Origin: a virus
Length of the DNA: 38,415 nt
Reading direction: 5' to 3' (one strand)
Virus record (IMG/VR): IMGVR_UViG_3300035698_032643
Span: 1 to 38,415 of that record
Shown: positions 8,999-16,621 of the stretch, piece by piece
Position numbering within the stretch: the stretch's first letter is position 1
Layout: the number at the start of each line of letters is the position of its first letter
Program-made: the position numbers and the translations under genes
Notes under the pieces: generated by a model
Databases searched by the model: none
Seen by the model: only the letters and a program-made list of their open reading frames with translations
Told to the model about the DNA's origin: nothing

Positions 8999-9304
8999 AT
9001 GAAAATAAAAATATTAAAAGAAGAAAAAGAAGTTGAGATTGATGCAAAGAATCCTAAAGGCAGAGATGTAAAGAAAGGATTTAAACTTTTCACATCAATA
9101 TCAAAAGATGGGGAAGAAAATCTTGATAAGCTTAATGATTACATGGATTTTTTGGATGAATTAACTGCACAGTATTGTGGTATGAATGTTGAAAAACTTG
9201 ATGATTTAGATACTGATGAGAAACAAAAGCTTGTTGCTTTTTATCAGGAAAAGATTCAAGGAAAGATGGATTTTTTGAGGTCCTCGTTGAAGTTGGAAAA
9301 TTAA
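8999..9304 (+). CDS. Tail assembly chaperone, short form (gpG-like)
   Basis: 101 residues from ATG 8999, with TTGGAGGA at 8983-8990. The upstream in-frame start at 8933 overlaps the tail tube gene and has no ribosome site. The product is acidic and helical (KLNDYMDFLDELTAQYCG; DEKQKLVAFYQEKI), as usual for the G chaperone that coats the tape measure before tail assembly. The slippery heptamer TTTTTTG (9271-9277) lies in the zero frame as T TTT TTG, eight codons before the stop. A fraction of ribosomes should shift to give the G-T fusion described in the next entry. Confidence 0.72.
   Translation: MKIKILKEEKEVEIDAKNPKGRDVKKGFKLFTSISKDGEENLDKLNDYMDFLDELTAQYCGMNVEKLDDLDTDEKQKLVAFYQEKIQGKMDFLRSSLKLEN
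9271..9277 (+). promoter_or_regulatory. -1 ribosomal frameshift slippery site TTTTTTG
   Basis: In the chaperone frame the codons read GAT TTT TTG, so the heptamer is T TTT TTG, a canonical X-XXY-YYZ slip site. After a -1 slip the frame is open from 9277 to the TAA at 9520. The same -1 frame is already open upstream from 9220, giving an 85-nt overlap. Confidence 0.72.
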
Positions 9305-9522
9305 GAGCTTCAGACCATACAGGTATTATTGAGCTTATGATTCAACGAGGTAAACCCTGGGAACATTTCCGAGAAGATATTATTGAAGCGACTCAGTATA
9401 TGTGTTTTGCTGAAGCGTTCAATTGGGATGATAAAAAGGTTGATGCATTGGATCCTGATAAAAGACTTATGTATCTGGCTTTAATGAAAGGATCAGAACT
9501 TGGAAGCAAGGAAGATAAATGA
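9277..9522 (+). CDS. T extension of tail assembly chaperone (expressed by -1 frameshift)
   Basis: This frame extends the chaperone after slippage at 9271-9277. The predicted fusion (8999-9522) is 174 residues: 93 from the zero frame and 81 from this one. The extension includes DHTGIIELMIQRGKPW and YMCFAEAFNWDD, and ends with SKEDK. ATG 9337 could give a 61-residue free protein, but it has no convincing ribosome site. The pair occupies the lambda G/GT position between tail tube and tape measure. In lambda the T part recruits the tail tube protein to the chaperoned tape measure. Confidence 0.68.
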   Translation, partial: EVLVEVGKLRASDHTGIIELMIQRGKPWEHFREDIIEATQYMCFAEAFNWDDKKVDALDPDKRLMYLALMKGSELGSKEDK

Positions 9523-9528
9523 TAAAAA

Positions 9529-10608
9529 ATGGCTGAACTAAAACTTAAAATTTTTGGAGACTTGGATAAGCTTAGAGCTGATCTTAAGAAGTTGATGAAA
9601 GAGAAGTTTAATATAGGTGTAGAATCAAAAGGTGGTGTTGCAGGAGGAGCAGGTGGTGGAGGTAAAGGAAAAGAACAGAAAAAACAATCTGGTTTCTTGG
9701 GTGGTATTCTTAAAGCTTTACTTCCTTTGGCTTTGCTTTCAAGTATTAAACCAATAGCTGATCTGTTGCAAATAATTTCTGGATTTATAGGATTGTTCTT
9801 TTTGTTATTTCTTAAGTGGAGCAAGATTTTAATTGAAAAAATTAAAGAGATATGGCCCAAGATTGTTGAATGGATTAAGAATCTTCCAGGAAAGATTTGG
9901 GAGTTTTTAAAGAATCTGGCTCCTAAGATTTGGGACTTCTTGAAGCTTGGTTTTGATTGGGTTGTCAAAAAACTTATTGCTTTAAAAAATAAATTAGTCG
10001 AGAAATTCTTGGAACTTAAAGATAGATTTATTGAGAAGATAGTTCAGTTTAAAGAAAGTCTTATAGAAAAAGTTCTTACTTTATGGCAATCAATAGTTGA
10101 TTTGAAGGATAGACTGGTTGCAAAGTTTAATGAGTTAAAGGATAAGTTTGTTGAAAAGATAGTTTCTTTGAGAAATAAGTTTGTTGAGAAAATTAAAGAT
10201 CTTAGAGATAAGTTTGTTGAAAAATTAAAGTTATTGAAGGATAAGTTTGTTGAAAAATTTGATTTATTGAAAACAAAACTTATTGAGATTAGGGATAAAA
10301 TATTTGCGCTTCCTGAAAGGATATGGGAAAAGATTAAGGGTTTAGGTAGTATTATTGCAAGTGCTATTTCAGGATTGATTCCAGATATTTTTAGAAATGG
10401 AAAAGAGGATACTGTTGATGATGCTATTATTAAACCTAATGGCCAGATTATAAGAACTAATCCTAATGATACAATTATTGCAACACAAAACCCGAGTGGT
10501 GTTGGTGGTGGAATGACTGTTAATATGTATGGTGTGACCAGTGAGAGAATGATCCAGGAAGTAGAAAGAAGGTTGGCAACAAAAGTTAATAGCTTTGGGA
10601 GGTTTTGA
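9529..10608 (+). CDS. Tape measure protein, short, with 11-residue repeats
   Basis: 359 residues. After an N-terminal coil and a Gly-rich linker (about 35-46) there is a hydrophobic region (64-98). Residues about 152-255 are a run of 11-residue (hendecad) repeats of the form LKDKFVEKIVS, nine copies, suggesting a long continuous helix. The C-terminus (NPNDTIIATQNPSGVGGG, then TVNMYGVTSERMIQEVERR) has the usual tape-measure ending. At about 1.5 angstroms per residue the whole protein predicts a tail of at most about 54 nm, short for a siphovirus. The chaperone genes immediately upstream support the call. Confidence 0.85.
   Translation: MAELKLKIFGDLDKLRADLKKLMKEKFNIGVESKGGVAGGAGGGGKGKEQKKQSGFLGGILKALLPLALLSSIKPIADLLQIISGFIGLFFLLFLKWSKILIEKIKEIWPKIVEWIKNLPGKIWEFLKNLAPKIWDFLKLGFDWVVKKLIALKNKLVEKFLELKDRFIEKIVQFKESLIEKVLTLWQSIVDLKDRLVAKFNELKDKFVEKIVSLRNKFVEKIKDLRDKFVEKLKLLKDKFVEKFDLLKTKLIEIRDKIFALPERIWEKIKGLGSIIASAISGLIPDIFRNGKEDTVDDAIIKPNGQIIRTNPNDTIIATQNPSGVGGGMTVNMYGVTSERMIQEVERRLATKVNSFGRF
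9982..10293 (+). repeat. 33-bp coding repeats in the tape measure gene
   Basis: About nine tandem 33-bp units encode 11-residue hendecads built on L-K-D-K-F-V-E-K. The copies at about 10132-10260 are the most alike at DNA level (repeated AAGTTTGTTGA), suggesting recent duplication. Unit number would set tail length. Confidence 0.7.
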
Positions 10609-10610
10609 AA

Positions 10611-11069
10611 TTGGCTGCACTCACAGTATTAGTAATTCAAAACAATGATAATAATAAAATATTTAGTTTTAGAGGAGTTGAGTTTACTCCAAGAAAAAGA
10701 CAGAACACAATTAGTATTCCAATTGTAAATGCTTCTGCAGCAAACAATGTTTTGTTTAGGTTCTTTGGACAAGAGGAATCAGTAACATTTTCTTTTGCAT
10801 TATTTAATGATGGAGTTGATGTTAGTAATGGAACAGAAGCAGGAGGAATTACAACTATTGCTGAACAAATACAATATTTAAAAGATACTATTTTTACAGA
10901 AAACTTTGATGTTGACTGGGATTTATGGGATACGCTTGATCTTGTTTATCCTGATACTGCACCTATATCTGGAGTTATTGAGGATCTTGCTTTACCTATA
11001 AGGGAAGGATCTGTTCAGGTTGTTGTTGGAAATATGGCATTTAAGAGAGGAAGAATCGGAGCATTATAA
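10611..11069 (+). CDS. Tail protein, distal-tail-like position
   Basis: 152 residues if translation starts at TTG 10611. GGGAGG ends at 10602, giving 8 nt of spacing, while the other TTG at 10605 is too close. The product is beta-rich (FSFRGVEFTPRKRQNTISIP) and ends AFKRGRIGAL. It lies between tape measure and hub, where the distal tail protein or a hub adaptor is encoded. Its stop overlaps the next ATG (TAATG). Family not recognised; role from position. Confidence 0.55.
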   Translation: MAALTVLVIQNNDNNKIFSFRGVEFTPRKRQNTISIPIVNASAANNVLFRFFGQEESVTFSFALFNDGVDVSNGTEAGGITTIAEQIQYLKDTIFTENFDVDWDLWDTLDLVYPDTAPISGVIEDLALPIREGSVQVVVGNMAFKRGRIGAL

Positions 11070-13069
11070 TGGCAACAGTAAATGAGAGTATAACAATATT
11101 TAAGGGAGCAACCAAGCTTAATTATTCAGGACTTATAATGGTTGAGACTAATGATAATATTGTTAATCAAGCAGATTTTGATATGGAAGCAGATGCAAAT
11201 GTTACTACAGGATCAGTTATTGATTTTAAAAAAAGTGATGAGAGTACAACTATTTTCTCTGCAAAAGTTAAGGAGATAAAAGAGTTATTTATGTGGGGGG
11301 TTAATGCTAAAACTAATGGGTATGAATTGTTAAATACTCGTGTTGAGCAAGTGTATACAAATGTGAGTCCAGAGTTTATTGTTCAGGACGTGATTGATAA
11401 TTATACAGTTAATTTGACTTATGATAGTACTTATGCATCAGGGATTGTTCTTGATAAATATATTGCTCAAGCTTACGGAATTGATGTCATTCTTGATATG
11501 ATGACAATGATTAATGCAAGACTCAGAATTGATTACTTGGATAATGCAACATTTGAAGAGAAAGGTGGAGTAAATAATGGTAGGACTTTCACAAATGGAA
11601 CTGATATTGACTTGACTAATTGGGATACAGATGAAGATGCGATGTGCAATCATGTCAGAGTTATTGGAGGTTTTGAAAATATTGAAACTTCTCAGACAGT
11701 AACAGGAGTAGGGACAACTTTCACTTTGAGTCATAAGCCTGCAGGAACATTTATTGCTTTTACTAATGATGGAGGAACAGAGATCAGTCCTGAAGATTAT
11801 ACTGTAAATGCTGATGAGTCACAAGTTGTTTTTACAAATTCTCAAACAAATCCTTTTTTTGAATATAGTTATAATCGTCCTGTGGTTGTTGAGTACCAAG
11901 ATGATGATAGTATAAATTCGTCTGCAGGAGAAATATTTAGGGAGATATCTGCTCCTTGGCTGAATACCAGAACGGTTGCTCTTCAGTATGCAAGAAGTTA
12001 TGTTGATGAAAGAAAGAATCCTTTAGAAACTGTCATGGGTACAGAACCAGGGCTTAATTTTGATATACTTCCAAATGAAATAATTGTTGTTGATGATCCG
12101 GTACGTGGAAAAACTGCTCAAGAAATGGTTGTAACAGTTATTAGGAGAAGGCCTGCTGAAGGAGTTACTGAGTATGAGATGGGTCCACGTTTATCTGTTT
12201 ATTATGATTGGGCTGCAGAAGTTCAGGACAGGATTAAAAAGATTGAAAGAAGAATTACAAATGAAGATGATATAAGTTTTGCAAGATTCTTTGCACATCT
12301 TATGAACACAGAACTTACTCTTACGCTTACTCAGCAATATGCAAGCCCAAATAATAGTGCTTTAACAGATCATATAACTCTTGGAATAGTTAGGGCTGAT
12401 AGGAATACTGAGCCAGATTGTGCAAGAAATAGTAATACTGGAACCTGGAGCGGAACAGGAATAGGTGGAAGTCAGTATGTGAGTGATGGAGCAAGACTTC
12501 ATGCAGGAAACTTTAATGGAAGTGATAGGAAAATAACTGTTTCTGATGATTCAAGTATTGATCTTACAAGCGATTTCACTATTGGTTTCTGGGTTAGAGT
12601 CACACCTTTGCCTGGAGCAGAGAAATATTTGCTTAATAAATGGGATGGAATTGATGGATATGCTTGCAGAATAACAGCCAGTAATACCGTTGAATTGTTA
12701 TATAGTGCCTTGGGTGTTCCTAATACTATTGCAACAACATCTGCTCTTACAAACAACGTATGGCATCATATTGCCTTTGTTAAGTCAGGAACAGATCTTA
12801 TTGCTTATTTTGATGGAGTTAGTGATAATACTGATACCGGCGCAGCATCAGCAGGATTTAATAGTAATGATCTTGTAATAGGAAATTATAGTACAAACTG
12901 GTTTGATGGAGACTTGGATGAGTTAAGGATATATGATGATGTGGTTAGTGCAGCAAACATTTTAGATATCAAAAATAAGGAACAATATTTGGCAGATCTT
13001 GTTTGTTATCTTGCAATGGATGATCCAGTAACAGATGATAATTGGGGTTCGAAGGTGAATATAACATGA
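11069..13069 (+). CDS. Tail tip/baseplate hub protein with C-terminal LamG lectin domain
   Basis: 666 residues. Residues 1 to about 380 resemble tail-tip hub proteins of the gp27/late-control type: ITIFKGATKLNYSGLI, repeated beta barrels and a segment PNEIIVVDDPVRGKTAQE. A short coiled coil follows (EVQDRIKKIERRITNEDD). Residues about 455-635 are a LamG/concanavalin-like domain (FTIGFWVRV, NNVWHHIAFVKSGTDLIAYFDG, DGDLDELRIYDD). The lectin domain at the tip suggests binding to a host surface glycan. The gene overlaps its neighbours by 1 and 4 bp, so the tail genes are translationally coupled. Confidence 0.72.
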   Translation: MATVNESITIFKGATKLNYSGLIMVETNDNIVNQADFDMEADANVTTGSVIDFKKSDESTTIFSAKVKEIKELFMWGVNAKTNGYELLNTRVEQVYTNVSPEFIVQDVIDNYTVNLTYDSTYASGIVLDKYIAQAYGIDVILDMMTMINARLRIDYLDNATFEEKGGVNNGRTFTNGTDIDLTNWDTDEDAMCNHVRVIGGFENIETSQTVTGVGTTFTLSHKPAGTFIAFTNDGGTEISPEDYTVNADESQVVFTNSQTNPFFEYSYNRPVVVEYQDDDSINSSAGEIFREISAPWLNTRTVALQYARSYVDERKNPLETVMGTEPGLNFDILPNEIIVVDDPVRGKTAQEMVVTVIRRRPAEGVTEYEMGPRLSVYYDWAAEVQDRIKKIERRITNEDDISFARFFAHLMNTELTLTLTQQYASPNNSALTDHITLGIVRADRNTEPDCARNSNTGTWSGTGIGGSQYVSDGARLHAGNFNGSDRKITVSDDSSIDLTSDFTIGFWVRVTPLPGAEKYLLNKWDGIDGYACRITASNTVELLYSALGVPNTIATTSALTNNVWHHIAFVKSGTDLIAYFDGVSDNTDTGAASAGFNSNDLVIGNYSTNWFDGDLDELRIYDDVVSAANILDIKNKEQYLADLVCYLAMDDPVTDDNWGSKVNIT

Positions 13070-13911
13070 CGTTAATGAGTACACTTTTTACAAAGCTTAA
13101 GGCAGACTTGAAAGTAGATATGGAAGCAATATTTCTTTATGGTGCTGCAGGAATAGGAACTACTACTCCAACTATTTCAGATACTCAGCTTGATAGTGAA
13201 GTGTTTAGGGGTGCGATTGATGATGTTGATCAGAGTCAGGCAGATAGTATTACTGTAAGTTTACAGATTGAGCCATCTGAAGGTAATGGTTTTAGTATGG
13301 GAGAAGGAGGAGTTTTTCTTGAAGGAAGATATCCTGTTGATAATTGTGATACTTCGGACTGGAGTGATAGTGCAGATATGACAACGAGTTTGAATAATAC
13401 AACTTTTTATGAAGGAACTGGATCTCTTGATATTACTAAAGATGATACTAATACTGATACTGCAAGCACATCAAAAACGACAACATCCCAAGATTTCACA
13501 AGTAAACAATTCACTATCTTTATTTATATTAAAGATGCAGCAGCACTTGCAAAGCTTACTGCAACTGATGCTCTTACTATTCGTTTTGGAAGTGGGGCTG
13601 GAGATTATTATCAGTGGACTAAAGATGCAGCAGATCTTGCAGTAGGATGGAATGTTGTAACAAATCTTAATTCAGGTAATGCTGATAGCACAACTGGAAC
13701 TCCTGTATTAGCTGCAATGGATTATACTTATGTTGCTCTAAAAGCAACTGCAGCAGGAATAACTTGGAGTGCAGGAGATTTTATAATGGATGATATAAGG
13801 CTTGTTGGTGGAACAATGTATATAAGAAATACTTTGATCCCAATAAATAAGACAGATGATATCAGGTTATATTATGATTTTAATGTAGCAATGGATATCA
13901 CGGAGGGATAA
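13066..13911 (+). CDS. Tail fibre/tip protein with carbohydrate-binding-like insert
   Basis: 281 residues from ATG 13066 (ATGA overlap with the hub gene; GAAGGTGA upstream). The N-terminal about 85 residues and the last about 35 (LIPINKTDDIRLYYDFNVAM) look like one phage tip domain. Between them, residues about 90-255 look like a carbohydrate-binding-module jelly roll (DTSDWSDSADMTTSL, then FYEGTGSLDI and GDFIMDDIRLVGGT). That pattern is common in glycan-binding modules. It may act with the LamG domain of the hub in receptor contact. Inference from motif pattern and position. Confidence 0.6.
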   Translation: MTLMSTLFTKLKADLKVDMEAIFLYGAAGIGTTTPTISDTQLDSEVFRGAIDDVDQSQADSITVSLQIEPSEGNGFSMGEGGVFLEGRYPVDNCDTSDWSDSADMTTSLNNTTFYEGTGSLDITKDDTNTDTASTSKTTTSQDFTSKQFTIFIYIKDAAALAKLTATDALTIRFGSGAGDYYQWTKDAADLAVGWNVVTNLNSGNADSTTGTPVLAAMDYTYVALKATAAGITWSAGDFIMDDIRLVGGTMYIRNTLIPINKTDDIRLYYDFNVAMDITEG

Positions 13912-13912
13912 A

Positions 13913-14614
13913 ATGACGGTAAGAGTAGTACAGGGTGGAGCAGTATTTGATACAAATAGTACTCTTCCTTTTGGAGATTTTAATGATACTTATAGAGCTT
14001 TAGATGCGCCAGTTGGTGCAACAATATTTTGGAATAAGACACCAAGTTGGGGAACATTAAGTACAGGAACAGCAGATACAGATACAGCAAATAAACTTGA
14101 AGATTCTGGTGCAACATTTGAGAGTGATGGTATACTTCCAGGAATGATTATTCAAAATACTACAGATGGAACTTTTGGAATTGTTGATACTGTTGATGGT
14201 GAGGATACAATAACAATCAAAGCAGATACTCAGGCCGGAAGTAGTGCAACAGATGTGTTTCCTGATGGTAATGAGAATTATGAAATTTATGGCATATATG
14301 AATTAGGAGATGCATGGTATGAATATGGAAATATTACATTCAGTGATGCAAACAGTCCTTTGAATGGAAAAACGATTCCTGATTATAATGGGGAGAATAG
14401 GTTTATCAAAACTGATGTTACAAGCAGCACAGAAAGTGCAGGAGTACCTCATACTCACTCTGGAACAACAGGAAACAGTGGAGCAAATGTTGGTGGTGGA
14501 GTAACTCATGGTGTAGGAACAGGACAGCATACTCACCCATTTACAAGTGGAAACGGAAGCGTGATTGGTGAACCAAAGAATGTAACTTTGGTATTGATAA
14601 TGAAGATAAAATGA
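13913..14614 (+). CDS. Tail collar/fibre tip protein with HxH motifs
   Basis: 233 residues. The C-terminus is the recognisable part: PHTHSGTTGNSG (about 178), GQHTHPF (about 204) and EPKNVTLVLIMKIK at the very end. This is the pattern of phage tail-collar and fibre-tip proteins, in which HxH pairs coordinate metal ions along a trimer axis and the chain ends in a short strand before the stop. The N-terminal half is beta-rich with many Thr/Asp/Gly. It ends the receptor-binding part of the tail cluster. Stop overlaps the next ATG by 4 bp. Confidence 0.7.
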   Translation: MTVRVVQGGAVFDTNSTLPFGDFNDTYRALDAPVGATIFWNKTPSWGTLSTGTADTDTANKLEDSGATFESDGILPGMIIQNTTDGTFGIVDTVDGEDTITIKADTQAGSSATDVFPDGNENYEIYGIYELGDAWYEYGNITFSDANSPLNGKTIPDYNGENRFIKTDVTSSTESAGVPHTHSGTTGNSGANVGGGVTHGVGTGQHTHPFTSGNGSVIGEPKNVTLVLIMKIK

Positions 14615-14892
14615 GCGGAGATAAAAATTATACAAAGATACTGGAAGCTTTAGAAGTAATTCATAATAGGTTTCCTGATATGAGATTCGGACAAGTACTG
14701 CAGACAGCACTGGACAACAGCAAGAAAAGAAACAATGTTGACTTTCATGATATTTCGAGTAAAGAATTTTTAAAGATCCTTGATGGTTTTAAGGTAATTA
14801 ATGAAGAAGCAAGAAAGAGATCTTTAAAGGTTAAACAAAAGCTTATTGAAAAAAGAAAACTAAGGGTTACTGGAAGCAGATTAATGAAGTGA
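14611..14892 (+). CDS. Small phage protein with FPDMRFGQVLQ motif
   Basis: 93 residues, helical and basic towards the C-terminus. The segment IHNRFPDMRFGQVLQTALD resembles a small family seen in phages and archaea in which a helix is followed by RFGQ; its function is not established to my knowledge. It starts within the stop of the collar gene and precedes two membrane proteins. Confidence 0.6.
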   Translation: MSGDKNYTKILEALEVIHNRFPDMRFGQVLQTALDNSKKRNNVDFHDISSKEFLKILDGFKVINEEARKRSLKVKQKLIEKRKLRVTGSRLMK

Positions 14893-14902
14893 GGTTATGT
14901 TT

Positions 14903-15184
14903 ATGGCAGCGAAAAAGATAAGTTTGATTGATAGCAGGGAAACTCGAGATGCAATATTTGATATTAAGAGTATGGTTTCAGATTTGGCTGTAAAGTTTGA
15001 GAATTTAAAAGTGAAGACTGAAAGTCATGAGGGAAAATTGGATAAGCAGGAGAATAAGATTTTGAATATCATGATTAAGCAGGGTGCGCAGACGACTTGG
15101 GATAAGATTAAGAGTGGGGTTATTTATGTTCAGAGTTGTGCTTGTGGTGCGATGTTTACTTATATACTTATGAAATTAATATGA
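14903..15184 (+). CDS. Coiled coil plus C-terminal membrane segment, haemolysin XhlA-like, holin candidate
   Basis: 93 residues from ATG 14903; GAGG at 14891-14894 gives good spacing, whereas ATG 14897 is too close. Residues about 10-60 form a coiled coil (SMVSDLAVKFENLKVKTES), and the last about 20 residues (SCACGAMFTYILMKLI) are one membrane segment. This layout matches XhlA-type accessory holins. It is paired with the small membrane protein at 15206. Function is inferred from layout and position at the end of the late operon. Confidence 0.55.
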   Translation: MAAKKISLIDSRETRDAIFDIKSMVSDLAVKFENLKVKTESHEGKLDKQENKILNIMIKQGAQTTWDKIKSGVIYVQSCACGAMFTYILMKLI

Positions 15185-15205
15185 TATAAAATGGAGGTTA
15201 TCATA

Positions 15206-15421
15206 ATGGATCAAAGCGAAAGAGGAAAGTTAAATATTGAGGATTTGAAGAAGTTAGGTAAGAGTGCAGGTATTGCTTTTGGTGGTGCGGCACTTGTTAT
15301 TGCAGGAGAGATTGTTCTTCCAGGACTAAAGGATATTATTGATGTTAGTTATTTGGATGCAGTATTTTTGGCAGCTTCTTCTTGGTGTGTTAATTTCGGA
15401 ATGAAATTATGGAAAAAATAG
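15206..15421 (+). CDS. Small membrane protein, holin candidate
   Basis: 71 residues from ATG 15206 with a strong GGAGGT at 15193-15198; ATG 15191 is the ribosome site itself. Two hydrophobic stretches (SAGIAFGGAALVIAGEIVLPG and LDAVFLAASSWCVNFGM) are separated by a short polar turn, with a lysine-rich C-terminus. This is the size and topology of a class II holin. It is the last gene before a T-rich intergenic region, as expected for the end of the late transcript. Confidence 0.55.
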   Translation: MDQSERGKLNIEDLKKLGKSAGIAFGGAALVIAGEIVLPGLKDIIDVSYLDAVFLAASSWCVNFGMKLWKK

Positions 15422-15423
15422 AT

Positions 15424-15450
15424 CCTTTTTTTCTTTATTTTTTATATTTT
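15424..15450 (+). terminator. Oligo-T terminator after the tail/holin genes
   Basis: Runs of T (7, 3 and 6 T) occur directly after the stop at 15421. Archaeal RNA polymerase stops at such U-rich stretches without a hairpin. Confidence 0.55.
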
Positions 15451-15460
15451 CGATTTCTGA

Positions 15461-15516
15461 AAAGATTTATATATCAGTTATCCTTTAGAAAAAAGTGATT
15501 AGAGGATAATTATCCT
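15461..15516 (+). promoter_or_regulatory. Promoter with overlapping AGGATA operator palindrome
   Basis: A TATA box (TTTATATAT, 15466-15474) is followed at once by TTATCCT (15478-15484) and then by the perfect palindrome AGGATAATTATCCT (15503-15516), near the expected start point. The same half-site recurs as an inverted pair at 16001-16023 on the other side of the RHH gene. This is the arrangement of an autorepressed promoter. Confidence 0.6.
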
Positions 15517-15742
15517 TAATTATTTTTTAATTAATTTGAAAAAAGAAAAGAAAAAGAACCAAAAACACAACCGCAAATGATGTTAAGATTCTTTCTCTAT
15601 ATAAAACCTTTGATTTAAGCTATTTTGAAGTATAATAAAATATAATTTTTATATAATTTTTAAGCTGAAAAGAAAGGTTTTGTTGACTATTTTCAATTGA
15701 ATTAATTAAAAATTAATTAACAAAATATTGGAGATGATATGA

Positions 15743-15994
15743 ATGGCAAGACCAAAAAGTTATAAAAAAGTAAAAACAATAAATTTTGATATAGATGTTC
15801 TGGAAGCATTAGAAACAAAATGCAGGAAAGCAAAGATTTCTGTTAGCCAATTTATGAATATATTGGCAAGATCTGTTGTGATTTCTGATTTCGAATTTTT
15901 CAGGGCTAAGGCAAAGATGCATGCTGCAAAGTTAGCTGAGTATCAATTACTTATGGATTCCGCACCAGATAAGCCACAGGAAATTATATGCTAA
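15743..15994 (+). CDS. Ribbon-helix-helix transcriptional regulator
   Basis: 83 residues, start ATG 15743 preceded by ATATTGGAGATGA (15725-15737). Residues about 8-45 fit a ribbon-helix-helix fold: a strand (KVKTINFDID), helix (VLEALETKCRKAK), turn and helix (SVSQFMNILARSVVI). Such proteins bind DNA as dimers, inserting the strand pair in the major groove at short inverted repeats. AGGATA inverted repeats flank the gene (15503-15516 and 16001-16023), so autoregulation and repression of the operon at 16107 are likely. The remaining C-terminal helix may mediate oligomerisation. Confidence 0.75.
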   Translation: MARPKSYKKVKTINFDIDVLEALETKCRKAKISVSQFMNILARSVVISDFEFFRAKAKMHAAKLAEYQLLMDSAPDKPQEIIC

Positions 15995-16000
15995 AATAGG

Positions 16001-16023
16001 TAGGATATTCTTATTTTATCCTA
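16001..16023. promoter_or_regulatory. Operator-like inverted repeat TAGGATA / TATCCTA
   Basis: TAGGATA (16001-16007) and TATCCTA (16017-16023) are perfect inverted copies with a 9-bp spacer. They share the AGGATA half-site with 15503-15516 and lie just after the RHH gene and 25 bp before the next TATA box. Confidence 0.6.
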
Positions 16024-16040
16024 ACATATAGCTAAATAAT

Positions 16041-16059
16041 AGAAACATTTATATATAAG
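16041..16059 (+). promoter_or_regulatory. Archaeal-type promoter, early class
   Basis: TAGAAACATTTATATA here is identical over 16 bases to the promoter upstream of 22750. The TATA box is at 16048-16056. It should drive the operon of small genes starting at 16107, giving a leader of about 25 nt that includes the ribosome site AGGGAGGG. Confidence 0.7.
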
Positions 16060-16106
16060 TATGTATATAGTATATTTATTACCTGGAAACAGGGAGGGCA
16101 AACACA

Positions 16107-16190
16107 ATGAAATCAAACAAAACTAAACTAAAAGGATATGAAGATCTAACACAAGAACAGCAAGACTTATTATTTAATGGAGTATGGTAG
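16107..16190 (+). CDS. 27-aa small protein
   Basis: ATG 16107 has a good ribosome site (AGGGAGGG at 16091-16098) and follows the 16041 promoter. The product is short, with a basic start and an acidic, Gln-rich second half (EDLTQEQQDLLFNGVW). Its stop overlaps the next gene. No family recognised; it may also serve to couple translation. Confidence 0.5.
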   Translation: MKSNKTKLKGYEDLTQEQQDLLFNGVW

Positions 16191-16318
16191 AAATGTCTGA
16201 AACACAACCATGTCCTTGGTGTGGTGAATCAACTTCTGAAGGATCATTTAGGGATTGCGGAGAAGATTGTCCTTGCCTTGTTTGTAATATATGTGATTGG
16301 TGGGGATCCACCAGTTAG
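16184..16318 (+). CDS. 44-aa Cys-rich zinc-binding protein
   Basis: Overlaps the previous stop by 7 bp. Seven cysteines in pairs (CPWCG, then CGEDCPCLVCNIC) and a WW near the end indicate a zinc-binding mini-protein. No HTH is visible. Role unknown; many viruses of archaea carry such small zinc proteins as regulators. Confidence 0.55.
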   Translation: MVEMSETQPCPWCGESTSEGSFRDCGEDCPCLVCNICDWWGSTS

Positions 16319-16330
16319 GAGATGATACAA

Positions 16331-16414
16331 ATGGATTCAGTAGATTGGCAAATATTGATCAAAGGAATTTTGATTATAATTATAATTATTTTAATAATTA
16401 AGATGGTGGTATGA
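16331..16414 (+). CDS. 27-aa single-pass membrane peptide
   Basis: ATG 16331 follows TAGGAGATGA (16316-16325). The product is a short soluble start (MDSVDWQ) and one Ile/Leu-only membrane helix (LIIIIIILIIK). Its stop directly abuts the next ATG at 16415. Plausible but only supported by the ribosome site, tight packing and clean hydrophobic profile. Confidence 0.45.
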   Translation: MDSVDWQILIKGILIIIIIILIIKMVV

Positions 16415-16621
16415 ATGGATGAAACTGATGCTGGAAAAATTGTTACATTTATGCAGCAAAAAATAAAGAAGTTGAGTAAAAAAAAGATTTTAGAATTAAT
16501 ATTATTAAATCAGATATTGTTTAAATTTAATGTAGGTGGTAACTTAGATTATCCAGGGGCATTTGAATATTTGATTGCATTAACGGAGGTTAAAAATGGT
16601 AGAAAAGAAAACAATGCTTGA
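16415..16621 (+). CDS. 68-aa hypothetical early protein
   Basis: Starts immediately after the previous stop. The product is largely helical (GKIVTFMQQKIKKLSKKKIL then ELILLNQILFKF). It overlaps the following HTH gene by 26 bp in another frame. No family recognised. Confidence 0.55.
   Translation: MDETDAGKIVTFMQQKIKKLSKKKILELILLNQILFKFNVGGNLDYPGAFEYLIALTEVKNGRKENNA

Larger units (their letters stand above)
15422..15742. other. 321-bp AT-rich control region
   Basis: No gene is evident here. It starts with T-runs (15426-15450) that probably end the late transcript. It then holds a TATA box at 15466-15474, a 14-bp palindrome at 15503-15516, a second TATA-like TATATAAA at 15599-15606 and an AT-only inverted repeat near 15703-15721 before the regulator gene at 15743. 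It is the largest AT-rich gap in the genome and a fair candidate for a replication origin as well as a regulatory switch; the origin idea is inference. Confidence 0.5.
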
